Shown: in pieces, positions 10,356 to 21,551 of the stretch
Layout: every line of letters starts with the position of its first letter
Position numbering within the stretch: position 1 is the stretch's first letter
NCBI RefSeq assembly: GCF_963082655.1
Contig: NC_081553.1
Coordinates: forward strand, 214,179,961 to 214,243,960
Length of the DNA: 64,000 bases
DNA from: Stomoxys calcitrans
Taxonomy: Eukaryota; Arthropoda; Insecta; Diptera; Muscidae
Direction: 5' to 3'
The notes under the pieces: model-generated
What the model saw: only the letters and a program-made list of their open reading frames with translations
Database searches by the model: none
Told to the model about the DNA's origin: nothing
Program-made: the position numbers and the translations under genes

Positions 10356-12118
10356 TTATACCCTCCACCACAGGATGGGGGGTATACTAACCTCGTCATT
10401 CTGTTTGTAACTACTCGAAATATTCATCTGAGAACCTATTAAGTGTATATATTCTTGATCGTCGCGACATTTTATGTCGATCTAGCCATGTCCGTCCGTC
10501 TGTCCGTCCGTCCGTCCGTCTGTCTGTCGAAAGCACGCTAACTTTCGAAGGAGTAAAGCTAGCCGCTTGAAAATGCTTGTTATTAGTGTAGGTCGGTTGG
10601 TATTGTAAATGGGCCATACCGGTCCATATTTTGATATAGCTGCCATATAAACCGATATTGGGTCTTGACTTCTTGAGCCTCTAGAGGGCGCAATTCTCAT
10701 CCGATTGGAATGGAATTTTTCACGACGTGTTTTGTTATGATATCCAATAACTGTGCCAAGTGTGGTTCAAATCGGTCTATAACCTGATATAGCTGCCATA
10801 TAAACCGATCTTGGGTCTTGACTTCTTGAGCCTCTAGAGGGCGCAATTCTTATGCTAATGGAATGGAATTTTGCACGACGTGTTTTGTTATATTCCAATA
10901 ACTGTGCCAAGTGTGGTTCAAATCGGTCTATAACCTGCCATATAAACCGATCTGGGGTCTTGACTTTTTGACCCTCTAGAGTGCGCAATTCTTATCCGAT
11001 TGGAATGAAATTTTGCTCGACGTGTTTTGTTATGATATCCAACAACTGTGCCAAGTATGGCTCAAATCGGTCCATAACCTGATATAGCTGTCATATAAAC
11101 CGATCTTGGGTCTTGACTTCTTGAGCCTCTAGAGGGCGCAATTCTCATCCGATTGGAATGAAATTTTATAAATAGTGTTTTAGTATCTTTTCTAACAACT
11201 GTGCTAAGTATGGTTCAATTCGATCCATTACCTGGTATAGCTGTCATATAAACCGATCTTGGGTCTTGACTTCTTGGGCCTCTAGAGAGCGCAATTCTTA
11301 TCCGATTGGAATGAAATTTCACACGACGTGTTTTGTTATAATATCCAACAAGTGTGCCAAGTATGGTTTAAATCGGTTAATAACCTGATATAGCTGCCAT
11401 ATAAACCGATCTTGGGTCTTGATATCTTGAGCCTCTAGAGTGCGCAATTCTTATCCGATTGGGATGAAATTTTGCACGGCGTGTTTTGTTATGATATCCA
11501 AAAACTGTGCCAAGAATTGTTCACATCGGTCCATAACCTGATATAGCTGCCATATAAACCGATCTTGGGTCTTGACTTCTTGAGCCTCTAGAGGGCGCAA
11601 TTCTTATCCGATTGCAATAAAATTTCGCGCGACGTGTTTTCTTATGATATCCAACACCTGTGCTAAGTATGGTTCAATTCGATCCATTACCTGGTACAGC
11701 TGTCATATAAACCGATCTTGGGTCTTGACTTCTTGGGCCTCTAGAGAGCGCAAATCTTATCCGATTTGCCTGAGATTTTGTACGACGGATCCTCTCATGA
11801 CCATCAACATACGTGTTTATTATGGTCTGAATCGGTCTATAGCCCGATACAGCTCCCATATAAATCGATCTCTCTATTTTACTTTTTGAGCCCCCAAAGG
11901 GCGCAATTCTTATTCGAATTGGCTGACATTTTACACAGGTCTCCAGTATATAATTTAATTGTGGTCTAAACCGGATCATATCTTGATATCGGTTTAATAG
12001 CAGAGAAAATCTTTTCTCATATCTTTTTTTTTGCCTAAGAAGAGATGCCGGGAAAAGAACTCTCCATGGAGCGCATTTGTCGCTCCATGGTGGAGGGTAT
12101 ATAAGATTCGGCCCGGCT
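10356..12118 (+). mobile_element. HINE-like element, family A, 3' tail missing
   Basis: It opens with TTATACCCTCCACCACAGGA, then the GTCCGTCCGTCTGTCC block near 10490-10530 and about nine A monomers (TATAGCTGCCATATAAACCG landmarks from about 10634 to 11860, mostly 150-155 bp apart, one shortened near 10935). The last monomers grade into the A-specific 3' block (TTACACAGGTCTCCAGTATA near 11929, AAGAAGAGATGCCGGGAAAA near 12037). It stops at GGAGGGTATATAAGATTCGG CCCGGCT, so the second half of the palindrome and the CTTTTACTTGTT tail are lost. Confidence 0.78.
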
Positions 12119-13044
12119 ATGTTCACTCGATGGTACTACGAAATAAAGTTTGGTAAAACAAGTTCTTGAAAGACTAGTATACACTTCTCTAATATTATCA
12201 ATTTGATTATTAAAGATAAATGGTCTTCCAAAGATTCTTAGATTTTCACTGGATCTCAAAAAACTTCAAATTTTCTTTTCCTCAATCCGAGTATGCTATT
12301 TTCCCTTGCCACAATACTCCAAACATCTTCTATCCCAGTTCCTTAGCATATGTCCTAATACAAAGTCGACAATACATATGTTCATACACACAAATCTCTT
12401 AGCATACACGTGTCCCAAAAGCTTCCTGAGTTTTATTTTATGGCTTATAGGAAAATCTTTATCCATATCTAAATAGAGACGAAAAAAAATGCATCTATTG
12501 AATTAAAATGAAAATAATGAAAAAAAAAGTACTCAAGTTGTATTTTCAATTCATATCTTGGTGCAACATTAAAATGTTGCCCGTATAGACAAAGCAAATC
12601 GAATGTGAGCAGCAGGAACCTACAGTCAGTATGGCCGGCCGGCTGGCCGTACGATCGTCGCATGGTGTGGTAGAAATAATAACAAAGTCAATGCTAAAAG
12701 TGGGCATTCATAAATTTGTAAATTCTCACTTGGCGTGACAATTGCCACAGAATGAATAACAACAGCCACGATGAGGATGTCGACGACAACGGCGACGATG
12801 AAGAAACCGACAACAATAATAACACAGTGCAAGCAACTGTCAGAGGCAAGGGAGCAATGTCGAGCATAACGCTGGGGCCAGCCGCCATGGGCCACACCAT
12901 GGAAAGTGTGATGTTTGAAAAATCAACTAAATGAAAATTAAAAGAAAAAAAGAAATAAAATAATATGAAGTGCTTTGAACAGAATACACTGAAAATTGCG
13001 GCTTACTTAGGTACGTTTAGATACCAAACATTGCCCACAAGTAC
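12119..13044. other. non-repeat stretch, no supported gene
   Basis: AT-rich with a GC island near 12625-12665 (GGCCGGCCGGCTGGCCG). A 60-codon frame at 12752-12934 (NNNSHDEDVDDNGDDEETDN) is acidic low-complexity from a GAC/GAT/AAC run and reads equally well as Val/Ile-rich on the other strand. I do not accept it as a gene. Confidence 0.45.
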
Positions 13045-13136
13045 GAAATGGTGAATGTTTGCCCAACGCTATCTGAAAGGACTAGGTACACAATCCTAGT
13101 CCTTTCAGATAGCGCTGGGTAAACATTCACCATTTC
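13045..13136. repeat. long hairpin, 42 bp stem with 8 nt loop
   Basis: Arms 13045-13086 and 13095-13136 are complementary over 42 bp with two mismatches. On the plus strand one is a G-U wobble and the other A-C; on the minus strand the second becomes a wobble. The loop is TACACAAT. It lies in otherwise single-copy-looking sequence and shows no similarity to the MITE or HINE-like ends. It could be a microRNA-like precursor, a small foldback element or a chance inverted duplication. No TA or longer flanking duplication is obvious. Confidence 0.85.
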
Positions 13137-13415
13137 CTATTAGGCTCAAATTAAAGAGCGTCTCGAAAATATGAGGTTTGGAGAAGGTTAGGTTGGGTTA
13201 GTTTGAAATAGGGAGCGGATATTTATACGCCCCATGCCTCTATGGCCATAAACCTAAGCCACTAATCGGCTTCTAATGTAGAAAGTTATCTCCAAAAAGA
13301 AAATCTAAGTCAGGAATTCCATGTTACTTCAAAAAGTCCATCGATATCAGTGTCTCCTTGCGCATGAGGCATGATTGCAGCATCTTTCAAGCAGAGGTGT
13401 ATGCGTTAAATAATA

Positions 13416-13632
13416 TTGGGTTGCCCAAAAAGTAATTGCGGATTTTTCATATAGTCGGCGTTGACAAATTTTTTCACAGCTTGTGACTCTGTAATTGCAT
13501 TCTCTCTTCTGTCAGTTATCAGCTGTGACTTTTAGCTTGCTTTAGAAAAAAAGTGTAAAAAAATGTATATTTGATTAAAGAATGCATTTACCTTTTTTTA
13601 AAAAATCCGCAATTACTTTTTGGGCAACCCAA
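13416..13632. mobile_element. mariner-like MITE, internally shortened
   Basis: TTGGGTTGCCC to GGGCAACCCAA, 217 bp, flanked on both sides by TA. It lacks about 20 bp (around TTCATTCTAAGTTTTATTAA) present in the 236-238 bp copies. Orientation is opposite to the copy at 4038 (CATATAGTCGGCGTTGACAA comes first). Confidence 0.9.
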
Positions 13633-15180
13633 TACGTTCGGCTAGTGGAACAAATGTTCTGTGATAGCCAGTTAAAGTAAGGTATTCAAAGATCGGCGCT
13701 GTATTTTAACCCTTTTCGGTTTTCTCTCATTGAAGTCCATGGTGTGTAAAATGGGCTGATGGTGGGAACATTTCGCATTTTTGCCTTTGCCACTTAACAA
13801 AATTTGCTTGGTATCCTTTCTTGTACTGATTTTTCTCAGTGTATCAAATAAAACCCAAATTGTCTTACTTTTGTTAAAGATTTTTCTTAAGGATTTTCTT
13901 TTTTTTATTTCATGGCGAATCCCTATAACTTTTTTTTTGTCGATCTTTACCAGGCTGAGAAGTATATCCCTGGCTGTGTTTCTGTGTGTGTCTGTGTGTG
14001 TGTGTGTGTCTGGTGTATCTTGAAGAAGGGCTTACAAACTAAAAAAAAAGAAAAAATTATAGTTTCATTGTGGAAAATAGACATCTCATTGTCGCCTTTT
14101 GGGGCGTTAAGCATGTCGAAAGTCGCTGTTCTTGTCGCGCTGTTTCTTGCAACTCTTCTTGTTTTTTGGACTCACAAAAATCCCAAAGCACGTAATCAAT
14201 TTTGCGCTTACGTTGCTGTTGTTGTTTTCATTTGTTTGTTGGTTTGTTGGCTGGTCTCCTTAAAAGTCTTGCTTTTAAATGAAGTTTTGGTGTACATGGC
14301 AAGGTAAGAAGCGAGCAAAGAATTGCCTGTAAATTGTGGCCTTTTTCGTGTAAAGTCAAGCGATAAGCTACAAAGTCCAGACACTGCAAGAGCATTCATA
14401 GTCGGGGTTCTTTCTGTACAATTGTGGTGTCTCCATCTCGCTGATGGTGTTTAGTTATTGGGGGGGATTTTTCATTTGTTGTTGTTGCTGTTTCTTCCTC
14501 ATTTTTGTTCAATTTCTTTAAACATGTATTATTGGTGGTTTTACAAGATGTTTCCTGTCTCCAAATCGAACTCTTGTCAATAGACAGACATAGTGACGTA
14601 CCAATGGATTGCTGCGACAGACATGCCCATGGACGGACAGAGACAGGGACAGGGAGAGAGAGAGAGACTCATAAGCCCCTTGTTGGGGACAGGCCCTTCG
14701 TGTACTTTTTGTGGATGTCACAGACAACTTTTCAATTTGGCTCACCACATGGCATGGCCAATGTCCAATGCACAGATTCGAAAGCCTTAAAGTAATCACT
14801 AAACACGACACGACGGTCACTCTCTGGCAGCCCATGGCAACGTGTGTGAGCTGCATGGCTTACAAATATGTATAATCTGTCAAATACTTTGATATAATAT
14901 GTATCAATTGAAGTATTTATTAGGTGGTTTATTCAGTTGTCGATATTGGATTTATTTTTGTCTTGTGCCCCGGCATGAAGTGCGAAATGTTTTAGTTTTT
15001 TTTTTTTCTCATTTTTTTGCAAGAAGAAACTTGCAAGGAATTGGAATGTGTTGCTGAAGCGATATGGTATTGGACTGAAGTGATTGTGGAAAAAAATTCA
15101 TATGCTGCTATCTGTCTCTCCATGTTTTCAGGTCACATGTTCTTCAGATTTGGACTTTTTTGTAATATTATGCACATTTG
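13633..15180. other. non-repeat stretch with TG microsatellite, no supported gene
   Basis: T-rich sequence with a (TG)n/(TC) run near 13980-14010, poly(T) near 14998-15010 and a GAGAGA run near 14655-14668. Hydrophobic short frames (for example 13912-14307) come from the T-rich strand and the TG run. They have no start context, domain or partner exon I can defend. Confidence 0.45.
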
Positions 15181-15480
15181 TTGACCGATCTTCACGAAAA
15201 TTGGTGTGAAGAATTTTCTTACAACTCTAAGTATTATGGTCAAGAATTATGGCAATCAAATGGGGAAATACCTAACATGAATCTTGGATGCCATTATAGC
15301 AGGCATTCATCAAAATTGCAGCAAAGTCGTATAAGATTCGATTTCTAAGTGCTCGTCAAGGAATTCAATTCGAAGATTAGTTTGTATGACAGCTTTATCT
15401 GAACAGCAACCGATTTGGCACATTTGATATACAAACTGCCCAACTCATAGGATATAAAATTAAATTAAACTAACTGAAAT
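15181..15480 (-). repeat. degenerate HINE-like monomers
   Basis: Weak echoes of C and D monomers appear (GATCTTCACGAAAATTGGTG near 15188, GTATGACAGCTTTATCTGAA near 15385, CAACCGATTTGGCACAT near 15407). It is an old decayed array next to the C copy. No ends are recognised. Confidence 0.4.
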
Positions 15481-16146
15481 AAAACCAGTAAGGAAAGGCA
15501 AAAGTCGGGTGGAGCCGACTATATAATACCCTACACCACCGAGTATACGTAATACTTTTAATAGATAGCACTTATATCCAAATTAAAACTGATTTTAACT
15601 CTGCATACCTATTGAAATATCGATTTTCTTACGATGGTACGAAAATTGTGGCTTCTACAGCCTTAAAAGTCGAAACGATTCAAATAAACCATCTGATGAA
15701 AAAATTTGTAGAGATCGAACCAAAACTGTGGCTTCTACAGCCTTAAAAGGCTATATCGGACGAAAAATATATATGTGGGAGCTCTATCTAAATCTGGACC
15801 GATTTTTAAAATTTCATATGAGGACGTTGAATAAAACAACTCATGCCAAATTTTGTAAAGATCGGACCAAAATTGTGGCTTCTACCGCTTTAAAAGGCCA
15901 TGTCGGATGAAAAATATATATGAAAGCTGTATCTAAATTTGAATCGATTTTTATGGAACTCTGCACACATATGAAGACGTTGAATAAAACGCTCCATGCC
16001 AAATTTTGTAAAGATCGCACCAAAATTGTGGTTCCTACAACTTTAAAAGTGCATACCGGATGAAAGATATATATGGGAGCTATATCTTAATCTAGACCGA
16101 TTTCAGTAAAATTTTGCAAGTATTTTGAATCGTTAAAAGATACAGT
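15481..16146 (-). mobile_element. HINE-like element, family C, 5' part lost
   Basis: On the plus strand it starts ACCAGTAAGGAAAGGCAAAA, carries the palindrome remnant AGTCGGGTGGAGCCGACT and TATAATACCCTACACCACC, then about four monomers (TATATGGGAGCTATATC type) near 15620-16110. It switches abruptly at about 16146 to family A sequence that reads in the opposite element orientation. The other end of the C element is absent. Confidence 0.7.
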
Positions 16147-17059
16147 AAAGCTAGCCGCTTTTTTTTTGCACAAATATTTCCTATTAGTGTAGGTCGGTTG
16201 GGATTGTAAATGGGCCATATCGATCCATGTTTTGATATAGCTGTACTATAAACCGGTCTTGGGTCTTGACTTCTTGAGCCTCTAGAGCGCGCAGAATGAA
16301 ATTTTGCACGATGTGTTTTATTATGATATCCAACAACTGTACCAGGTGTGGTCTAAATCGGATGATAACCTGATATAGCTGCGACATAAACCGATCTTGG
16401 GTCTTGACTTCTTGAGCCTCTAGAGTGCGCAATTCTTATCCGATTAGAATGAAATTTTGCACCACGTATTTTGTTATGATATCCAACAACTGTGCCAAGT
16501 ATGGTTTAAATCGGTTCATAACCTGATATAGCTGCCATATAAACCGATCTGGGTCCTTGACTTCTTGAGCCTTTAGAGGTCGCCATTATTATCCGATTAT
16601 CAACATACGTGTTTATTATGGTCTGAATCGGTCTATAGCCCGATACAGCTCCCATATAAATCTATCTCTCTATTTTACTTCTTGAGCCCCCAAACGGCGC
16701 AATTCTTATTCGAATTGGCTGACATTTTATTGGGTTGCCCAAAAAGTAATTGCGGATTTTTTAAAAGAAATTAAATGCATTTTTAATAAATCTTAGGATG
16801 AACTTTAATCAAATATACTTTTTTTCCACTTTTTTTCTGAAGCAAGCTAAAAGTAACAGCTGATAACAGACAGAAGAAAGAATGCAATTACAGAGTCACA
16901 AGCTTTGAAAAAATTTGTCAACGCCGACTATATGAAAAATCCGCAATTACTTTTTGGGCAACCATACACAGGTCTCAAACATATAATTTAATTGTGGTCC
17001 TAACCGGACCATATCTTGATATCGTTCTAATAGTAGAGCAAATCTTTTCTTATATCCTT
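16147..17059 (+). mobile_element. HINE-like fragment, family A, interrupted by a MITE
   Basis: It begins inside the A microsatellite-proximal block (AGTAAAGCTAGCCGCTT), has three to four monomers, a MITE at 16730-16964 and the A 3' block (CACAGGTCTCAAACATATAA). It is cut at CTTATATCCTTTT, where the next A element starts. The normal continuation (GCCTAAGAAGAGATGCC and the palindrome) is missing. Confidence 0.7.
16730..16964. mobile_element. mariner-like MITE with verifiable TA target duplication
   Basis: TTGGGTTGCCC on the left; on the right GGGCAACC with the last few bases eroded. It sits in family A sequence that reads GACATTTTACACAGG in empty copies (for example 11924-11938, 23334-23348). 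Here the two halves are GACATTTTA and TACACAGG, so TA was duplicated, as mariner-type insertion predicts. Confidence 0.9.
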
Positions 17060-18400
17060 TTTATACCCTCCACCATAAGATGGGGGGTATACTAATTTCG
17101 TCATTCTGATTGTAACTACTCGAAATATTCGTCTGAGACCCCATAAAGTATATATATTCTTGATCGTCGTGAAATTTTATGTCGATCTAGCCATGTCCGT
17201 CCGTCCGTCCGTCCGTCCGTCCGTCCGTCTGTCTGTCGAAAGCACGCTAACTTCCGAAGGAGTAAAGCTAGCCGCTTGAAATTTTGCACAAATACTTATT
17301 ATTAGTGTAGATCGGTTGGTATTGTAAATGGGCCATATCGGTTCATGTTTTGATATAGCTGCCATATAAACCGATCTTGGGTCTTGACTTCTTGAGCCTC
17401 TAGAGTGCGCAATTCTTATCCGATTGGAATGAAATTTTGCACGACGTGTTTTGTTATGATATCCAACAAATGTGCCAAGTATGGTTCAAATCGGTTCATA
17501 ACCTGATATAGCCGCCATATAAACCGATCTTGGGTCTTGACTTAATGAGCCTCTAGAGTGCGCAATTCTTATCCGATTAAAATAAAATTTTGCACGACGT
17601 GTTTTGTTATTATATCCAATAACTGTGCCAAGTATGGTTCAAATCGGTTCATAACCTGATATAGCTGCCATATAAACCGATCTTGGGTCTTGACTTCTTG
17701 AGCCTCTAGTGGGCGCAATTCTTATCCGATTGGAATGGAATTTCGCACGACGTGTTTTGTTATGATACCCAACAACTGTGCCAAGTATGGTTTAAATCGG
17801 TTCATAACCTGATATAGCTGCCATATCAACCGATCTTGGGTCTTGACTTCTTGAGCCTCTAGAGGGCACAATCCTTATCCGATTTGAATGACTTTTTGCA
17901 CGAAGTATTTCGTCATGATATCCAACAACTGTGCCAAGTATGCTTGAAATCGGTCCATAACCTGATATAGCTGTCATATAAACAGATCTGGGGATTTGAC
18001 TTCTTGAGCTTCTAGAGGCCGCAATTCCTATCCGATTTGGCTGAAATTTTGCATGACGTATTTTATTTTTACTTTCAACAACTGTGTCAAATAAGGTTCA
18101 AATCGGTTCATAACCTGATATAGCTGTCATATAAACCGATCTGGGATCTTGACTTCTTGACCCCTAGAGGGCGCAATTATTATCCGAATTGCCTGAAATT
18201 TTACACAGGTCTCCCACATGTAATTTAATTGTGGTCCAAACCGGACCATATCTTGATATCGCTCTAATAGCAGAGCAAATCTTTTCTTATATCCTTTTTT
18301 GCCTAAGAAGAGATGCCAGGAAAAGAACTCGACAAATGCGATCTATGGTGGAGGGTATATAAGATTCGGCCCGGCCGAACTTAGCACGCTTTTACTTGTT
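17060..18400 (+). mobile_element. HINE-like element, family A, full-length
   Basis: TTATACCCTCCACCATAAGA, the CGTCCGTCCGTCCGTC block at 17193-17235, the TAGCTAGCCGCTTGAAATTT-type leader, about six monomers and the 3' block. The subterminal repeat ATGGTGGAGGGTATATAAG precedes the palindrome TTCGGCCCGGCCGAAC near 18365 and TTAGCACGCTTTTACTTGTT. This is the cleanest complete A copy and a good reference for the family. It has no coding capacity. Confidence 0.82.
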
Positions 18401-18484
18401 TCTGATGTTCTTGCCACAATTCGAACACTGGCTTTTAGTGGCATAGGAGGACATGCTATCCGCTGCCCTATGGTAACCTTCTAA
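18401..18484 (-). mobile_element. tRNA-derived SINE head (fragment)
   Basis: Read on the minus strand it contains AGGGCAGCGGATAGCATGTC (box A-like) and, about 35 bp later, GTGTTCGAATTGTGG (box B-like), the spacing of a tRNA promoter. It aligns with the heads at 43115 and 53937. The SINE body is missing. It abuts the end of the A element at 18400. Confidence 0.65.
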
Positions 18485-18489
18485 CTTAG

Positions 18490-19440
18490 CGCATTTTGCT
18501 AAATCTATTTATAAATGCGTCTTTTATGGGCCCTCGAGCTTAATATAGCCCCCATATCAACCAATCTCCTGATTTGAGATCTTGAGCCCCTGGAAGACGC
18601 AATTGTCTTCTGTCATAGCCGATAAAGCTTCAATATATACCGATCTCCCGATATGAAATTTTAAGCTCCTAGAAACCGCAGTTGTCATCCGATATGGCTG
18701 ACAGTGTTCTATCGGACGTAGTGTTCTATTACGTCTTTCAACCACCGTGCCAAAAACGATCCAAATCGGTGTTTAACCTGATATGGCTCCCATATAAACC
18801 GATCTCCCGATTGGAGATCATAAGATCTCAAGAGCCGCAATTGTTATCCGATTTGGCTGAAATTTTGAGCGTAGTGTTCGGTCACGTTTTTCAACAACTA
18901 TACCAATTAGGATGTGAATCGGTCTATAAACTGATATAGCTCCCATATAAACCGATCTCCCGATTGGAGATCATAAGCACTCAAGAGCCGAAATTGTTAT
19001 CCGATTTGGCTGAAATTTTACACGTAATGTTCAGTCACGTCGTTCAACAACTATACCTTGTACGATCCGAATCGGTCTATAACCTGATATAACTCCCATA
19101 TAAACCGATCTCCAGATTTGAGGTTTCAAGCCCTTAGAAGCAGCAATTGTTATCCATTTTGGGCTGAAATTTTTCACTTAGTGATCGGTTACGTCTTTCA
19201 ACAACTGTACGAAGAACGATGCAAATCGGTCTATAACCTGATAAGTTCGGTCACATCTTTCTACAACTCAACCATATGATCCGTATTAGTCTACAACCTG
19301 ATACAACTCCCTTATAAACCAATCTCCCGATTTGAGATCTTTAGCCCTTAGAAGCAGCAATTGTTATCCGTTTTGGCTGAAATTGCGCACATAATGCTCT
19401 GTTACAATGTTTTAACAACCTTGCCAGTTAAGCTTGACGA
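18490..19440 (+). mobile_element. HINE-like core, family D, no termini
   Basis: About six monomers of roughly 150 bp with TATAGCTCCCATATAAACCG, ATCTCCCGATTGGAGATCAT and CCGCAATTGTTATCCGATTT. Neither subterminal repeats nor palindrome are present. Two neighbouring monomers (about 18780-19080) are closer to each other than to the rest. Confidence 0.65.
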
Positions 19441-20732
19441 AGCCTAAATTTCTCTTATATTATCATTGTTCTTCTTAGGATTTCAACCCAGTCAAGGAAT
19501 CTGTAAAATTATGCACCACTATGTTTCCTTTAAACACATGGTTCTTTAATAATGGAAACTACCAAAATCTCTAAACTGGCCATGGGCCTTGCATTACACA
19601 CTTCTATAAATTACTGGCTCTGTGGCATGGCCACAACATTAGGGCATGAACAGAAAGTCCCAATAAATGAAAACTTTAGGCAAGTAAAAAAAAACAAAAA
19701 AAAAAGCCAAAATTGACTGAATTTGACGAGATCATTTATTTTGTTGGACATGGGTATACATCACCGCTTCTCATGCCACTCACGGAGGCAGTTGGGTACA
19801 CCGACGCAGTCAATCGCATTTTGGACTACCACGGGCAGGAGGCAAACAATCAAGTCCCACAACTGGCCATGGAGCAGCACGAATGGTTTCAGGTGGTGAA
19901 GTGACGACATTAATAAATGCTAAATTGCTTAATTTTGGCGTTGTTAGACTGTTATGACTCTATTCTAACCGACAGTTTTGCGCCTTAATGGGGGGATAAG
20001 ACAACAACAAAAAACAAAAAAAAAACAAACAAAAATCAGGAAAATGGAAACCTAGACAAGAAACCAAAAAAGAAAAATTCTTTTGGTTAATGCAATACTG
20101 AATCGTGGTGGTGAAGGTGGTGGTGGTGGTCTTGTGGCTCTTTTTGACTTGGCGCAAATTTCATTGCTGTTGTTTTAAGTCTTAAGTTGTTGGCATTTAT
20201 GACATTTAATGGCGCCATCGCCTATGTACTTTGTGGCCTAGTCATATGTAAATGTTGTAAATATGTGCATGTACGATGGATGTTGCATGCCACATGATCC
20301 ATGCTAGTGCATGGTACATGGCGCATGGTGCACCTACATCTCCCCCACTCCCCACTCCTCATCACCACTAAATTTCGTTAGCCTTCATTCGGATTGCATT
20401 GGCCTTTTTGCGGCAGGCCTCCTTAGACGGTTGTTTTGTGTTAGCCTAACCGTTGGTCGGTGGAGATTTGTTGCAATCATAAATTAAACCTATTTAATGT
20501 CTATTAAAAACGTAATCACCGTGTTTTATTGATAACATAAATTTCGGGCTTTTTCTTCTCATATTTTTTTTTTTTTTTGAGTAAGCTTTGACTAATGTAA
20601 TGAAATTATGAGTTGTTCGTTTTTTTTTTCTTAGTGCAAGGCTTTAAATGTTTTCTAACAGCGTTATGTTCAGTGTGCTAAGATCAAAGAACCTTAATAC
20701 AGGTGATTAATTTAATACACTTTGAATTACTA
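19441..20732. other. non-repeat stretch; weak small open frame at 19713-19904
   Basis: Single-copy-looking DNA with poly(A), poly(T) and GGTGGTGGT runs. The only frame with balanced composition is 19713-19904 (63 codons, includes MEQHEWFQVVK before its stop; local sequence is less AT-rich than its surroundings). I see no domain, no clear splice acceptor and no partner exon, so I leave it as unsupported. No other signal is seen. Confidence 0.4.
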
Positions 20733-20970
20733 TTGGGTTGCCCAAAAAGTTATTGCGGATTTTTCATATAGTCGGCGTTGACAAATTTTCTCAACGGCTT
20801 GTGACTCTGTAATTGCATTCTTTCTTTTGTCAGTTATCAGCTGTTACTTTTAGCTTGCTTTAGAAAAAACGTGTAAAAAAAGTATATTTGATTAAAGTTC
20901 ATTCTAAGTTTTATTAAAAATGCATTTACTTTCTTTTAAAAAATCCGTAATTACTTTTTGGGCAACCCAA
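20733..20970. mobile_element. mariner-like MITE
   Basis: TTGGGTTGCCC to GGGCAACCCAA, 238 bp. The left flank is TA and the right flank TT, a one-base change from the expected TA. Same orientation as the copy at 13416. Confidence 0.88.
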
Positions 20971-20983
20971 TTTATGTTCGTTC

Positions 20984-21551
20984 GATTTGCAGTAATAATG
21001 CAATAAAATTGTCATTTGTTAACCGAAATTTAGGAGGAAGGATTTTTTTATGACTCTCGACATTACTGGTGAATTTCATGGAAATCGGCTCAGATTAAGA
21101 TATAGCTCTCATATTTATATATCGCCCGATTTTGACTCCTAGAGCCACTGCAAGCGCATTTATTGACCCATCTTGTCAAAATTTTGCAAAACGCTTTCCT
21201 TGACGACTGTCACAGTATGTGAGAAGTTTGTTCGAAATCTGTTCAGATTTGGATATAGCTCCCATATATATGTTCGTCCGATTTTCAGTAATAATGCAAT
21301 AAAATAGTCATTTGTTAACCGATTCTCTCGAAATTTGGCAGGAAGGATTTTTTTATGACTCGCAACATTACTGGTGAATTTCATGGAAATCGGTTCAGAT
21401 TAAGATATAGCTCTCATATATATATTTCGCCCGATTTTCGCTCCTAGAGCCACTGCCAGCGCATTTATTGACCAAACTCGCCAACAGTTTGCAAAACGCT
21501 TTCCTCAACGACTGCCAAAGTATCTGAGAAGTTTGCTCGAAATCGGTTCGT
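20984..21551 (+). mobile_element. HINE-like core, family C, no termini
   Basis: Three to four monomers with AGATTTGGATATAGCTCCCA, TTCGTCCGATTTTCAGTAAT and GGAAGGATTTTTTTATGACT. They are the reverse complement of the two monomer types that alternate at 61880-62960. No subterminal repeat or palindrome is present. It ends at the Tc1/mariner-type copy. Confidence 0.65.

Noticed and set aside
12752..12934. Acidic Asn/Asp-rich small protein
   Set aside because: Low-complexity GAC/GAT/AAC run. The opposite strand is equally open, and there is no domain, splice signal or neighbouring exon.
13912..14307. 131-codon hydrophobic frame resembling a membrane protein
   Set aside because: It reads through a TG microsatellite and poly(T)-rich DNA, so hydrophobicity is compositional.
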